Shown in pieces: positions 40,814 to 50,552 of a stretch of DNA of 64,000 nt (its first letter is position 1; each line of letters opens with the position of its first letter). The DNA is from Elusimicrobia bacterium GWB2_63_22 (GTDB lineage Bacteria; Elusimicrobiota; Elusimicrobia; Elusimicrobiales; UBA9959): NCBI GenBank assembly GCA_001799735.1, contig MGUA01000034.1, positions 57,195-121,194 of the forward strand, given 5' to 3'. Position numbers and translations under genes: made by a program. Below the pieces are notes generated by a model. The model saw only the letters and a program-made list of their open reading frames with translations, was not told the DNA's origin and ran no database searches.

Positions 40814-41475
40814 TGTTCCAGCCTCCCGTCGCGCATGCGGATATTGCGCGCCACGCGCTTCGAGAGCTCCCTGTCGTGCGTCACCATCACCACGGTTATG
40901 CCCTCGCCGTTGAGCTTGAACAGCGTGTCCACTATCTCGCCGCTGGACACCGAGTCCAGGTTGCCGGTCGGCTCGTCGGCCAGTATAAGCTTGGGGGAAT
41001 TGGCCAAGGCCCTGGCGATGGAGACGCGCTGGCGCTCGCCGCCGGAGAGCTCCAGCGGGGTTTTCCTCTCCTTGCCCTTCAACCCGACCTTGTGCAGCAG
41101 GTCCGCGGCCCGGTCCCGCATCTCGCGGCTGTCCACGCCGGCGTACATCATGGGCAGGCAGACGTTATCCAGGGCGGTCATGCGGTTGAGCAGGTGGAAG
41201 GACTGGAAGACGAAACCGATCTCGTCGCGGCGGGCGTCGGAACGCTCGCTGTCGGACATGGAGAACACATTCCGGCCGTTCAGGCTGTACTTGCCCGAGG
41301 TGGGCTCGTCGAGCAGGCCGATGATGTTGAGCAGCGTGGACTTGCCGCAGCCGGACGGCCCGGTGACCACCGCGAACTCCCCCATCTCGATGGTAAAGGA
41401 AACGCCGCGCAGCGCCGGCCAGCCGCTCTGGCCGCCCTCGTAGACCTTGGTCAGGTCCGCGCAAGCTATGCTCAT
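40810..41475 (-). CDS. ABC transporter ATPase (MacB/LolD type)
   Basis: 221 aa. Walker A GPSGCGKSTLLNIIG, Q loop VFQSFHLL, signature LSGGERQRVSIARALANSP, Walker B LILADEPTGNLDS, and H loop VMVTHDRE. The family is that of MacB, LolD and FtsE. Start overlaps the end of the adaptor gene, and its stop overlaps the permease start, so the three are tightly coupled. Confidence 0.95.
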   Translation of the reverse strand: MSIACADLTKVYEGGQSGWPALRGVSFTIEMGEFAVVTGPSGCGKSTLLNIIGLLDEPTSGKYSLNGRNVFSMSDSERSDARRDEIGFVFQSFHLLNRMTALDNVCLPMMYAGVDSREMRDRAADLLHKVGLKGKERKTPLELSGGERQRVSIARALANSPKLILADEPTGNLDSVSSGEIVDTLFKLNGEGITVVMVTHDRELSKRVARNIRMRDGRLEQ

Positions 41476-42392
41476 TTCAGGCTCTCCGGCTCCACGGTGA
41501 AAAGCTTGTCGCCGGGTTTTACGGGGCCGGCTATCTCCACCTCGGTCTCCGACCTGAGGCCGGGGTAAACCTGCAGCTTGTCGGCCTCGTAGCCGTCCTT
41601 CTGCCGGTAGACGTAGCTGTTGAGGCCCTCCTGGAACAGCACCTCGATCGGGGCCTTGATGACGTTCTTCTTGGCCTGCATATTGGCGGTGACCACGGCG
41701 CTCATGCCGACGCGCATCTGCTGGCTGGGTTTGTCTATATTGATGACCACGCGGAAGACCTTGGTGCCCGTGCCGCCCCAGTTGCTGCTCTTGGTCTCGG
41801 CCATGGGGGCGATCACGTCGATCTTGCCGGAATACTTCTCGCCGGGGATGGAGGTGAAGGTAATGGTCACCGGCATGCCGCGGCTGAGCTTAAAAATATC
41901 GATCTCGCTGATCTTGAGGTTCACGGCCAGGGTCTTCATGTCCACGATGCGGGTGACGCAGGTGGACGCGCTGTCCACGCGCTTGCCCTCGCGCACCTCG
42001 TCGTCGCTAGCCCCGTAGCGGCTGATGCAGCGCGTCAGCAGCCCGTCGCGCGAGGCCACTATGGGCACCGGCACGTACTGCGTGGAGTCTATGCGCTCGC
42101 CGCCCTTGAACATCAGGATCTTTTCCCCTTTCCGCACGTATTCGCCCTCTTTCTTATTCAGCTCTACGATAAAGCCCTTGCCGGGCGGGAACACGTCCAC
42201 CGTGTCGCGCGAGACCAGCTCGCCGGACTCCTGCAGGTCCAGCTTCAGGTCGCCCTTGTCCACGGCGCGCAGGAAGTAGGAGATATCCTGGCGCACGGAC
42301 ATCTTTTTATAGCGCAGGTACCCGGCGAAGGCCGCGGCCGCCAGCAGGACCAGCAGCGCCGTCCATGAAACCGTTTTAAGCGTCTTCTTCAT
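41472..42392 (-). CDS. HlyD/MacA-type periplasmic adaptor
   Basis: 306 aa with an N-terminal membrane anchor (residues 9-25). GELVSRDTVDVFPPGKGFIV begins the barrel-sandwich (lipoyl-like) domain, followed by a short hairpin and then INLKISEIDIFKLSRGMPV, beta-barrel and membrane-proximal domains with VRVGMSAVVTAN-like MRVGMSAVVTANMQAK. The alpha-hairpin is short compared with MacA (about 370 aa). It would link the MacB-like permease to the TolC protein. It is nine bases after the TolC gene. Confidence 0.9.
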   Translation of the reverse strand: MKKTLKTVSWTALLVLLAAAAFAGYLRYKKMSVRQDISYFLRAVDKGDLKLDLQESGELVSRDTVDVFPPGKGFIVELNKKEGEYVRKGEKILMFKGGERIDSTQYVPVPIVASRDGLLTRCISRYGASDDEVREGKRVDSASTCVTRIVDMKTLAVNLKISEIDIFKLSRGMPVTITFTSIPGEKYSGKIDVIAPMAETKSSNWGGTGTKVFRVVINIDKPSQQMRVGMSAVVTANMQAKKNVIKAPIEVLFQEGLNSYVYRQKDGYEADKLQVYPGLRSETEVEIAGPVKPGDKLFTVEPESLK

Positions 42393-42401
42393 CGGTGTCT
42401 C

Positions 42402-43694
42402 CTATTCCCAGATCTCTTCGCCCAGCAGCGCGCGGTAATTGGCCAGAGCCAGGTCCAGGTCGTTGAGCGCAGTTATCTGCCTGTTGCTGGCGTCGAGCAG
42501 CTTGGTCTGCGAACTGTCCAGCTGCAGGAAGGACGCGCCGCCGAGGGAATATTCCTCCAGCAGGTTGGCCGTGGCGTCCTGCTGCGCCTTCACCTGGAAC
42601 TCCAGCAACTGCCGGGACTTCACCTGCAGCTCTATATCCTTCTGCGCGGTCAGAACCTCGGTCTTGAGCGCCCGGATGGAATTTTCCAGGTCCAGCTCGG
42701 AAGACTTCAGGAGGGCCTTCCGCCCCGCTACGTCCAGGTAGTTCTGGGCGCCTAAAAAACCGAAAGGAAAATTAAGCGTGGCGCCCACGCCGTAGGTCTG
42801 CCCGTCGTCCCAGGCCCCGCCCCGGGTGCCGAACAGGCCCAGATTGGTCTTGGCCCAGGCGGCGTCCACCCTGAGGCGGGGCAGATCGGCCATGATGGCG
42901 TTGCGCGCGGACAGCCGGCTCTTTTCCAGCGCGGTCTGCTTCAGCCGCAGGCCGAAATTGTTCTCCAGGGCGCGCGCCACGTCCTCCCGGGGCAGGGGCA
43001 GCTTCACCTCCACCGCGCCGGTGCTCACCTGTACCGCCTGGGCCGAATCCGGCTCCGCGTTTATGAGCTCGTTGAAGGCCATCAGGGCTTTTGCCCCGGC
43101 GGCCTCGGCCTGCGCCAGCGAGAGCTCGCTCTGCAGCTTGTCGCCCTCGCTCTGGGTCACCTCGATCTTGCTGCGCGTGCCGGACTGGAACTGCTCGTTG
43201 GTGTCCTTGTACTGGCGCTCGCGCGAGGCCAGGTTGTTGCGGGAGATCTCCACCTTGCGCTGGGTGGAGTAGAGCTCGTAGAACCTGGCTAGCGCCTTCA
43301 GCGCCTCTCCCTGCCTGGCTATCAGGAACGTAAGCCGCGCGCGCTCGTAGTCAAACCTGGCGGTCTTTATCCTGGACAAGGGGCTGGAGGCGGAATCGTA
43401 AAGATTCAGGTCGGCCGACAGCCTGGAGGTGGCGTCACCCCGGTCGAAATGGACGTAATGCCGGTCCTGGTCGTAAAAGGAATCGGCCATCGAGAAGTTG
43501 AAAGAGGGCAGCGCCGCGTCCAGCAGGGCGGCGCGGTAGGAGGTTTCGGCCTGCGTGAAGGCCTGCTCCGCCTGCCGCAGGGACGGGGAAGCCGCCAGCA
43601 CGGCCTTGATATAACTTTTCAGATTGAAGTCCCCTGCCGCCGCGGGAGCGGAGGTCAGGACGGAGAGCAGCGCTACAACCAGCAATTTTTTCAT
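42402..43694 (-). CDS. TolC-family outer-membrane efflux protein
   Basis: 430 aa with a signal peptide (MKKLLVVALLSVLTSAPAAA). The long helical repeats of the TolC family are visible: VLAASPSLRQAEQAFTQAET, ARQGEALKALARFYELYSTQ, and in the second half SELDLENSIRALKTEVLTAQ with ALNDLDLALANYRALLGEE. The frame is open 56 codons further upstream, but that part is Arg/Pro-rich non-coding-like sequence, and the signal peptide fixes the start at 43694. First gene of TolC-HlyD-ATPase-permease, on the minus strand. Confidence 0.92.
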   Translation of the reverse strand: MKKLLVVALLSVLTSAPAAAGDFNLKSYIKAVLAASPSLRQAEQAFTQAETSYRAALLDAALPSFNFSMADSFYDQDRHYVHFDRGDATSRLSADLNLYDSASSPLSRIKTARFDYERARLTFLIARQGEALKALARFYELYSTQRKVEISRNNLASRERQYKDTNEQFQSGTRSKIEVTQSEGDKLQSELSLAQAEAAGAKALMAFNELINAEPDSAQAVQVSTGAVEVKLPLPREDVARALENNFGLRLKQTALEKSRLSARNAIMADLPRLRVDAAWAKTNLGLFGTRGGAWDDGQTYGVGATLNFPFGFLGAQNYLDVAGRKALLKSSELDLENSIRALKTEVLTAQKDIELQVKSRQLLEFQVKAQQDATANLLEEYSLGGASFLQLDSSQTKLLDASNRQITALNDLDLALANYRALLGEEIWE

Positions 43695-43834
43695 CGTTGT
43701 TTTCCCGGGAGCGGCCGTCAAAGCTGAAGGTAGTCTACAATATAAGGCCAATTTCCGTAAACCGGCGGCCGGCCTCCACAAACGGAAGAGCAATTTAAAT
43801 GCCGGGCGCCTCCGCGACTGCCGTCCGGGCCGGA

Positions 43835-45532
43835 CTACTTTCCGGCGCGGGCGTAGAGGCAATCGGCGTCGGCGTTGCGGCCTTCCCTGTCGAACAGCGC
43901 GGCCAGCCGCTCCAGGCCTTCCTTATCCCCGGTCAGGTCATAGAGGAAGATGGCGTACCCGGCGCTAAAGACCGGCGTCCTGGCCTTAAGCCAGGCGAAG
44001 GTTTCCTTGTCGGAATAGTAGGTGGACTGCAGGTTGGTGGCGGAAACGGCCAGCAGGGTTTCTTTCATGGCGCAGACCTGCGCCCCGGTGCCGGGCAGGT
44101 CCACATTGGAGATCACGCCGAGCGGCGTGTAGGCCAGGCCGTAGCTTTCGGGGCGGGCGACGCCGAAATAGGAGAACACCACCGGCGGGTTCCCCCTCCC
44201 CTTAAGGTAGGCGGCCAGGGTTTTCACGCCCTGGCCCCAGTCCAGGTTGGAATCCACGAAATACTTGTAGCCGTTGGCGGGGCCGCCGCCCAGCTGGTTG
44301 AAATAAGCCAGGTAATGCGGGTGCGCGGTCAGCGCGGAGACCGGGATGAGGGCGGCCAGCGCGGCGGCCAGCCAGGCGCGCCTCCCGCCGATAGCGGCCA
44401 GGCGGGCCAGCCCCAGCCCGGCGAGAGCCGCGAGAAAAGGCATCACCGGCATGACGTGGCGGTAGCCGATCTGCACCTTGGCCGTCAGCGCCACGGCAAA
44501 GAAGACCGCCGGCGGCAGCAGCAGCCACAGGTAGTCCTTCCTGAATTTTTTTACGGCCGCCCAGGCCCCGACCGCTCCCGCCAGCAGCACGAGCACCGGG
44601 GTCTTGAGCGCCACCGCGGCGGGGAAATACCACCACACGCCCGTCAGCGTGTGCCGGCCCAGGGCGAAAGAGGAGCGCCCTGTGTCCAGACGATTGAGCG
44701 TGGCGGTCAGGCCGGCCCAGTAGAGGCCCAGGTCGAACCTGTAGACCAGCGCTACCACCAGCAGGCAGGCTCCGGCGTAAAGGGCGATGTAGCCGAGCAG
44801 TTTGGAAAGCTTCAGCCGCGGCCAGAAGTAGTTATCGGCCAGCCAGAAGACGGCCACCATTGGCGGGACGATGAACATGCTGAACTTGGAGACCAGCGCC
44901 AGGCCGGAGGCCGCGCCGGCCAGGGCCGCCCAGAGCCAGTGCCGGCCGCCGCCCTCGCCCTTCTTCCCCCCGGCGGACTTCTCCGCGGTAAAGAGCCAGC
45001 CCAGCGCGAAGGCCGCGAAATAAAATATGGCCGCTCCCGCGTCCGTGCTGATGAGCGCGTCGTTGGAGATGAACACCGGCATGCCGGCGAAGGCGCAGAG
45101 CGCGAAAGCCGCCGCGGCGGGCGACTCCAGCCGCGACAGCAGCAGGCCTAGCAGGCCGGCCAGCAGCGCGGTCCAGACCAGGAAGGTGAAACCCCGGGCC
45201 GTGTTCAGCAGCCGCCCGTGCGGAACGGTGTTGTGGTAGAGGAACAGGTCGCCGTAACGGTAAGGCATCAGATTCGCGAAATACGGGTGACCGGAGAAGG
45301 CCTGCGGCTTCAGAGCGAGCAGCGGCAGGGCCGAGAGCATCTCCGAGAACGGCGGGTGGTCCATGATGTTCATGGCATAGCGGCCGGTAGCCAGGTAGGA
45401 ATAGCCGCTGGCCAGGTGCACGGTCTCGTCGTAGGTGGGCGCGGCCGAGCGGATGAAGGAAAACCCGGCGAACAGGTGGAAGGCCAGGCAGACCGCGGCT
45501 AGCAGGAAAGGCGCCTTAAGCTTGTTTTCCAT
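43835..45532 (-). CDS. GT-C-family glycosyltransferase (PMT/ArnT-like)
   Basis: 565 aa. Around eleven membrane helices. The first loop AAPTYDETVHLASGYSYLAT has the Asp-Glu pair of the PMT/ArnT/GT39-GT83 superfamily, followed by DHPPFSEMLSALPLL, again typical. The C-terminal part is a soluble domain with PVVFSYFGVARPESYGL. Substrate is probably a polyprenyl-phosphate sugar. The frame opens 34 codons earlier; ATG 45532 is chosen because the hydrophobic N-terminus begins there and a -10 box ends six bases before it, so the message may be leaderless. Confidence 0.8.
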   Translation of the reverse strand: MENKLKAPFLLAAVCLAFHLFAGFSFIRSAAPTYDETVHLASGYSYLATGRYAMNIMDHPPFSEMLSALPLLALKPQAFSGHPYFANLMPYRYGDLFLYHNTVPHGRLLNTARGFTFLVWTALLAGLLGLLLSRLESPAAAAFALCAFAGMPVFISNDALISTDAGAAIFYFAAFALGWLFTAEKSAGGKKGEGGGRHWLWAALAGAASGLALVSKFSMFIVPPMVAVFWLADNYFWPRLKLSKLLGYIALYAGACLLVVALVYRFDLGLYWAGLTATLNRLDTGRSSFALGRHTLTGVWWYFPAAVALKTPVLVLLAGAVGAWAAVKKFRKDYLWLLLPPAVFFAVALTAKVQIGYRHVMPVMPFLAALAGLGLARLAAIGGRRAWLAAALAALIPVSALTAHPHYLAYFNQLGGGPANGYKYFVDSNLDWGQGVKTLAAYLKGRGNPPVVFSYFGVARPESYGLAYTPLGVISNVDLPGTGAQVCAMKETLLAVSATNLQSTYYSDKETFAWLKARTPVFSAGYAIFLYDLTGDKEGLERLAALFDREGRNADADCLYARAGK

Positions 45533-45538
45533 AGCCTT

Positions 45539-45544
45539 ATCATA
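45539..45544 (-). promoter_or_regulatory. -10 box before the glycosyltransferase gene
   Basis: Minus-strand TATGAT ends six bases before the ATG (45532), the same short spacing seen at 20231 and 34598. On the other strand a TAAAAT at 45582-45587 may serve the rhodanese gene, so the gap is a divergent promoter region. Confidence 0.4.
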
Positions 45545-45614
45545 CAAAAAAGCGCAGACGCCTACCCGGCGCCTATTTTGGTAAAATAAACTCATTAGAA
45601 CGGAGCTCCCCCAT

Positions 45615-46091
45615 ATGAAGACAATCTTACTCACCGCTATAATCGTTTTCGCCGCGGCTGGCGCCTACGCTTTTGATCTCGGAGGCATCTTCAGCGGCTG
45701 CGGCAAGCCCGCCGCCCTTAAAGACCTGGCCGGGGCCGCCCCGGAGGCCCCCAAGCCCGGCGCCGTAAATTTTCCTATGAACATAAAACCCGAGGACGCC
45801 CGCTACTACATCGAGACCAAGGCCCCCGTGGTGATAGACATCCGCACTGCCGAGGAACACGCCGCCGGCCACCTGGGAGCCACCAGCCTGGTCATGGACT
45901 ACTACGCCCCCGATTTCAAGGACCGGCTCGCCGGGCTGGACAGGAACTCCGGCTACCTGCTCTACTGCCGCAGCGGCCGCCGTTCCGGCGACGCCCTGCA
46001 GACCATGAAAGACCTTGGCTTCACCGACATCCACCACATCGCGGGAGGCATAACAGCCTGGACGGCCGCCGGCCTGCCCGTAGTGAAGTAA
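45615..46091 (+). CDS. Exported rhodanese-domain protein
   Basis: 158 aa. A signal peptide (residues 1-19, ending GAYAF) is followed by a single rhodanese domain (residues 55-158): IKPEDARYYIETKAPVVIDI, AEEHAAGHLGATSL, and the active loop LLYCRSGRRSGDA with the persulfide Cys. Periplasmic single-domain rhodaneses move sulfane sulfur or handle thiosulfate and cyanide. It stands 16 bases before moeB. A MOCS3-like sulfur relay with MoeB looks tempting, but the signal peptide would put the two in different compartments. Confidence 0.88.
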   Translation: MKTILLTAIIVFAAAGAYAFDLGGIFSGCGKPAALKDLAGAAPEAPKPGAVNFPMNIKPEDARYYIETKAPVVIDIRTAEEHAAGHLGATSLVMDYYAPDFKDRLAGLDRNSGYLLYCRSGRRSGDALQTMKDLGFTDIHHIAGGITAWTAAGLPVVK

Positions 46092-46107
46092 AGATTTTTC
46101 CTACCCT

Positions 46108-46881
46108 ATGCCAGCCTCCACTCCCACACCAGAAAACGCCCCCGCGGCCGCGCGCTACTCGCGGCACGCCAGGCTCTCCCTCATAGGCCAGGACGGCCAG
46201 AGGAAGATAGAGAAGGGCTCCGTGCTGATAATAGGCTGCGGCTCCCTGGGCTGCGCGCAGGCCGCTTTCCTGGCCCGCGCCGGGGTGGGCAGGCTCACGC
46301 TGGCCGACCGCGACACGGTGCAGGCCCCCAACATGGCCACCCAGCTGCTCTACGACGAGACCGACCTCCGCGACGGGGCGCCCAAGGCGGCTGCCGCGGC
46401 GCGCCGCCTGCGCACCATCAATTCCGGCATCGCCATCGAGCCCGTAGTCGCCGACATAACGGCGGCCAACATAGAGCCGCTGGTGGCCGCGGCGGACCTG
46501 GTGCTGGACGCCACCGACAATTTCGAGACCCGCTTCCTCATCAACGAGGCGGCCGTGAAGGCCGGCAAGCCGTGGATCTACGGCGGGGTGCTGGGCACCG
46601 ACGGCATGGCCATGGCCATCCGCCCCGGGCGCGGCCCCTGCCTGCGCTGCCTCTTCGCCCTGCCTCCCCCCGAAGGCCGCCTGCCCCCGCCCGACGTGTT
46701 CGGCGTGCTGGCCACGGCCGCCGTCTGGGTGGCGGCGCTGCAGACCACGCAGGCGCTAAAGGCGCTGGCCTGTGGCGGGGCGGACTGGGGCCGCATGCAC
46801 ACCCTCGACATCTGGAACGGCACGGTCACTACCGCCGAAGTCCTGCGCGACCCGGCCTGCCCCTGCTGCGGCGGACGATAG
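46108..46881 (+). CDS. moeB: MoeB/ThiF-family adenylyltransferase
   Basis: E1-like enzyme that adenylates the C-terminal Gly of MoaD or ThiS. 257 aa. RYSRHARLSLIGQDGQRKIE leads the domain; ATP-binding VLIIGCGSLGCAQAAFLARA; LTLADRDTVQAPNMATQLL; DATDNFETRFLINEAAV. Two CxxC pairs (PCLRCLF and CPCCGG at the C-terminus) bind zinc as in MoeB. Its probable partner, a MoaD-like protein with C-terminal Gly-Gly, is encoded at 50549 in the same operon, so it serves molybdopterin synthesis for the xanthine dehydrogenase between them. Confidence 0.9.
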   Translation: MPASTPTPENAPAAARYSRHARLSLIGQDGQRKIEKGSVLIIGCGSLGCAQAAFLARAGVGRLTLADRDTVQAPNMATQLLYDETDLRDGAPKAAAAARRLRTINSGIAIEPVVADITAANIEPLVAAADLVLDATDNFETRFLINEAAVKAGKPWIYGGVLGTDGMAMAIRPGRGPCLRCLFALPPPEGRLPPPDVFGVLATAAVWVAALQTTQALKALACGGADWGRMHTLDIWNGTVTTAEVLRDPACPCCGGR

Positions 46882-46896
46882 AAGATCAGGAGCCCT

Positions 46897-48297
46897 ATGA
46901 CCAATTTCCTCCTCAACGACCGGCTTGTCAGCACCGAAGAAAGCGCAGGCATGACGCTGCTGGAATTCATACGCGGCGTCGCCTGCCTGTCCGGCACCAA
47001 GGACGCCTGCCGCGAGGGCGAATGCGGCGCCTGCACGGTGCTGGTGGGCTCCCGCGCGGCCGACGGGACCGTGGCTTACAAGGCCTGCGCCTCCTGCCTG
47101 CTGCCGCTCGGCGACATAGACGGCTGCCATGTGGTGACAGTAGAAGGCCTCGGGAGCGAACCTCTTACCCTCGTACAGCGCCTGCTAGTCGAGCACAGCG
47201 CCTCGCAATGCGGCTTCTGCACGCCGGGCATAGTGCTGTCGCTCACCGGTTTCGCGCTGGCCAGCCCCGACCTTTCCTACGACGCCGCCGTTGACGCGCT
47301 GGACGGCAATATCTGCCGCTGCACCGGTTACGCTTCCATCCGCAATGCCGCCCGCGCCCTGTGCGAGGCGCTCGCCGGAGCCGCCAAACACCCCGGCCAG
47401 CGCCAGGAAGTTCTGCTTGCCACCGGCGTAGTCCCGGCTTATTTCCGCGGCATCCCCGGCCGCCTGGCCGAGCTGAAGGCCGCCCCCGTAGCCGCCTGCG
47501 GCAAGAACACAATAGCGGTAGCCGGCGGCACGGACCTGTTCGTGCAGAAACCGGAGCAGCTCATGGGAAGCGACCTTTGCTTTCTGTCCAAACGCCGCGA
47601 CCTGGACTACATACGCGAGGACAAGGGTTTGCTGCTCGTGGGCGGGGCCGTGGCCATAGAGGATTTTCGCAATTCCGCCGTAGTACAGCGGCATTTCCCG
47701 GCGCTGGCCGGAGACCTGCTGCTGCACTCCTCGGCCATACTGCGCAATAAAGCCACGCTGGCGGGCAATATAGTCAACGCCTCGCCCATCGGCGACGCCA
47801 CCATAATACTGCTAGCGCTGAACGCGAGCCTGACCATCACCGGCGAAGGCGGCAGGAAGCGGGAAGTGCCGCTGGACAAGTTCTACCTTGGTTATAAGAA
47901 GACAGACCTCGCCTGCGGCGAGCTGGTGAGCGAGATCGCCATCCCGCTGCCTTCAGAGGGCGTCCGCTACAATTTCGAGAAGGTCTCCAACCGGACCACG
48001 CTGGATATAGCGGCGGTCAATTCCGCGCTGCTGCTGGCCACCGGCTCCGACGGCGCCGTAACCGGCCTGCGCGTCTCGGCCGGCGGCGTGGGGCCCGTGC
48101 CAATGCTGTTGCCGGGGATTGAGAAGTTCCACGGCCGCAAGCCCGATGCCTCGTTCTTCCAAGACCTCTCCAAAGCCGCGCTGGCTGCCGCCGCCCCGAT
48201 AGACGACATACGCGGCTCGGCCGAATACAAGAGATTGCTGCTCGGGCAGCTGATGCTGGCCCATGCCCGGGCCCTCGCCCCCGTGGAGGCCGCATGA
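46897..48297 (+). CDS. xdhA: Xanthine dehydrogenase small subunit (2Fe-2S and FAD)
   Basis: 466 aa, the two-domain XdhA type of Rhodobacter capsulatus. Residues 1-155: plant-type ferredoxin KDACREGECGACTVLVG and YKACASCLLP (first cluster), then the helical domain SQCGFCTPGIVLS and NICRCTGYASIRNA (second cluster). Residues 170-460: FAD domain with IAVAGGTDLFVQKPE, LRNKATLAGNIVNASPIGD and the KKTDLACGELVSEI loop. It passes electrons from the molybdenum subunit to NAD+. AGGAG precedes the ATG; four-base overlap with xdhB. Confidence 0.93.
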   Translation: MTNFLLNDRLVSTEESAGMTLLEFIRGVACLSGTKDACREGECGACTVLVGSRAADGTVAYKACASCLLPLGDIDGCHVVTVEGLGSEPLTLVQRLLVEHSASQCGFCTPGIVLSLTGFALASPDLSYDAAVDALDGNICRCTGYASIRNAARALCEALAGAAKHPGQRQEVLLATGVVPAYFRGIPGRLAELKAAPVAACGKNTIAVAGGTDLFVQKPEQLMGSDLCFLSKRRDLDYIREDKGLLLVGGAVAIEDFRNSAVVQRHFPALAGDLLLHSSAILRNKATLAGNIVNASPIGDATIILLALNASLTITGEGGRKREVPLDKFYLGYKKTDLACGELVSEIAIPLPSEGVRYNFEKVSNRTTLDIAAVNSALLLATGSDGAVTGLRVSAGGVGPVPMLLPGIEKFHGRKPDASFFQDLSKAALAAAAPIDDIRGSAEYKRLLLGQLMLAHARALAPVEAA

Positions 48298-50552
48298 AGA
48301 ACGACGATACCCTGATGCACGTGCGCGGCACGTCGCAGTTCGTGGACGACATCCCCGTGCCCGGTTGCCTGCACGCCGTGCTCTTCACCTCGCCCGTAGC
48401 CAAAGGCCTCATCCGCTCGCTGGATGTTTCCAAAGCGGCCGCGGCGCCCGGCGTGGCCGCGGTCTACACCCATAAGGACGTGCCCGGCCTCAACCAGGTG
48501 GGCCATGTTTTCAAGGACCAGCCCCTGCTGGCCGTGGACGCTGTAGAATACATAGGCCAGCCTATAGCGCTGGTAGTGGCGGATTGCCGCCGCAACGCAA
48601 AGAAAGCCCTTAAGCTCATAGCGGCGGACATAGAGAAGCTCGAGCCCATGCTGGACCCGCGCGCGGCCGCGGCGGCAGGGCAGCTGCACGGCAAGAAGCG
48701 CGTACAGACCCACGGCGACCCCGACGCCGCCTTCGCTGGCTGCAAGCATGTTTTAGAAGGCCGCCTCGCCAGCGGCCCGCAGGAACATTTCTATTTCGAA
48801 ACCCAGCGCGCCCTGGCCGTACCCGGCGAGCATGACACCATAAAGGTTTACGCCAGCGCCCAGTCGCCCGGGGCCTTCCACCATCATCTCGCCGAGGTGC
48901 TGGGCATTCCCATGCATAAGGTGGAGCTGGACATCCGCCGCCTGGGCGGCGGTTTTGGCGGCAAGGAATCCACCGCCGTGTGGATAGTAGCACCGGCCAT
49001 GGCGGCCTTCCTGCTCAAGCGCCCCGTAAAGCTGGCCCTCGAGCGCAACGACGACATTGCCACTACCGGCAAGCGCCACGCCTACGAGTACGACTACCGC
49101 TTGGGCCTGGACGCCGAAGGCAATATACTCGCCTACGACATAACCCTCTACCAGCATGCCGGCGCCTGCGCTGATATCTCCACCGCCGTGCTGGGGCGCT
49201 CCTTTCTGCATGTCTGCGGTTCCTACCGCATTCCCAATATCCGCGTCACAGGGCTGAGCTGCCGCACCAATATCCCGCCCAATAACGCCTTCCGCGGTTT
49301 CGGCGTGCCGCAGGGCACCTTCGCCATAGAGGCCGCCTTATCCGCCGCCGCCCATAAACTGGGCCTGGATCCGGAAGCGCTCAAGCGCCGGAACCTGCTG
49401 AAGGACGGCGACACCCTGCCCTACGGCGTAACGCTCTCCGGCGTGAACTCGGAGCGCTGCTGGGCGACACTCGACGCCAAGGCGCATATAGCCGAGCGCC
49501 GCGCCGCCGTGGCCGCCTATAACAAGGCCCACAAGGACACCAAGAAAGGCCTGGCCGCTGTGCCGGTCTGCTTCGGCATCTCTTTCGCCCAGACCGCGCT
49601 CAACCAGGCGAGCTCGCTGGTGCACATCTACGTGGATGGCAGCGTGGCGGTCAGCACCGGCGCCGTGGAGATGGGCCAGGGCGTGAACGCCAAGATCCGC
49701 ATAGTGGCGGCCCGCACGCTGGGCGTGCCGCTGGAGCGCGTGCGCGTAGACACCACCAATACCTCGCGCATTCCCAACGCTTCCCCCACCTCCGCCAGCA
49801 CCGGCGCCGACCTAAACGGCATGGCCACCAAGTACGCCTGCGAGCGCCTGCGCGGGCGGCTTATAGCTTTCGCGGCCGGCGTCCTGAAGGCCGATCCCTC
49901 CGCCGTGGAGATCAAGGACGGCGAAGTTCTGGTCTCCGGCAAACCCGCCGGCCTCGGCTGGAACAAACTGGCCAAGGACGCCCAATGGGCCCGGGTGGAC
50001 CTGGGCGAGCACGCTTTCTACGCCACCCCGGACCTGCATTATGACCTGGAGAAGGAACAGGGCAGGCCTTTCGCCTATTACGCCTACGGCACGTCGCTGA
50101 CCGAAGTGCTGCTGGACTGCCTGCGCGGCACCTATACGCTGGAAGCGGTGGATGTGGTGCAGGACGTGGGCGAATCCCTGAGCCCCGAGATAGACCGCGG
50201 CCAGACCGAAGGCGCGGTGGTGCAGGGCATGGGCTGGGCGACCATGGAGCAGCTCCGCTACGCCCCCGACGGCCGCGTGCTGACCGGCGTGAGCGCCTAT
50301 AAAGTGCCGGACATCAAGTTCCTGCCTGCGCACTTCGAGATTACCCTGCTTAAAGACTCGTCGAATCCTTATGCCGTCTGCAATTCCAAGGCCGTGGGCG
50401 AGCCGCCCTTCGTGCACGGCATAGGCGCCTACCTGGCCGTGGCCGACGCCCTGCGCGCCGCCCGCCCGGACCGCGAGCCGCCCATGCTGCCGCTCACCCC
50501 GGAAAAGGCCTTCATGCACCTGCACGGGCCGCAAGCCGGAGACGGCAAGTGA
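48294..50552 (+). CDS. xdhB: Xanthine dehydrogenase molybdenum subunit
   Basis: 752 aa. HVRGTSQFVDDIPVPGCLHA starts the domain; the molybdopterin regions are RLGGGFGGKES and NAFRGFGVPQGTFAIEAAL; VEMGQGVNAKIRIVAARTLG follows; the catalytic Glu is in CNSKAVGEPPFVHGIGAYLA. These motifs match bacterial XDH of the XdhB type (hypoxanthine to xanthine to urate), more closely than they match aldehyde oxidoreductases. Overlaps xdhA by four bases and the MoaD gene by four. Confidence 0.92.
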   Translation: MKNDDTLMHVRGTSQFVDDIPVPGCLHAVLFTSPVAKGLIRSLDVSKAAAAPGVAAVYTHKDVPGLNQVGHVFKDQPLLAVDAVEYIGQPIALVVADCRRNAKKALKLIAADIEKLEPMLDPRAAAAAGQLHGKKRVQTHGDPDAAFAGCKHVLEGRLASGPQEHFYFETQRALAVPGEHDTIKVYASAQSPGAFHHHLAEVLGIPMHKVELDIRRLGGGFGGKESTAVWIVAPAMAAFLLKRPVKLALERNDDIATTGKRHAYEYDYRLGLDAEGNILAYDITLYQHAGACADISTAVLGRSFLHVCGSYRIPNIRVTGLSCRTNIPPNNAFRGFGVPQGTFAIEAALSAAAHKLGLDPEALKRRNLLKDGDTLPYGVTLSGVNSERCWATLDAKAHIAERRAAVAAYNKAHKDTKKGLAAVPVCFGISFAQTALNQASSLVHIYVDGSVAVSTGAVEMGQGVNAKIRIVAARTLGVPLERVRVDTTNTSRIPNASPTSASTGADLNGMATKYACERLRGRLIAFAAGVLKADPSAVEIKDGEVLVSGKPAGLGWNKLAKDAQWARVDLGEHAFYATPDLHYDLEKEQGRPFAYYAYGTSLTEVLLDCLRGTYTLEAVDVVQDVGESLSPEIDRGQTEGAVVQGMGWATMEQLRYAPDGRVLTGVSAYKVPDIKFLPAHFEITLLKDSSNPYAVCNSKAVGEPPFVHGIGAYLAVADALRAARPDREPPMLPLTPEKAFMHLHGPQAGDGK

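Noticed and set aside
42402..43862. Longer start for the TolC-family gene (56 more residues)
   Set aside because: The added segment is Arg/Pro-rich, would bury the signal peptide internally, and overlaps the end of the glycosyltransferase gene.
45615..46881. MOCS3-like cytosolic sulfur relay between rhodanese and MoeB
   Set aside because: The rhodanese has a clear signal peptide, so it should work outside the cytoplasm where MoeB is absent.
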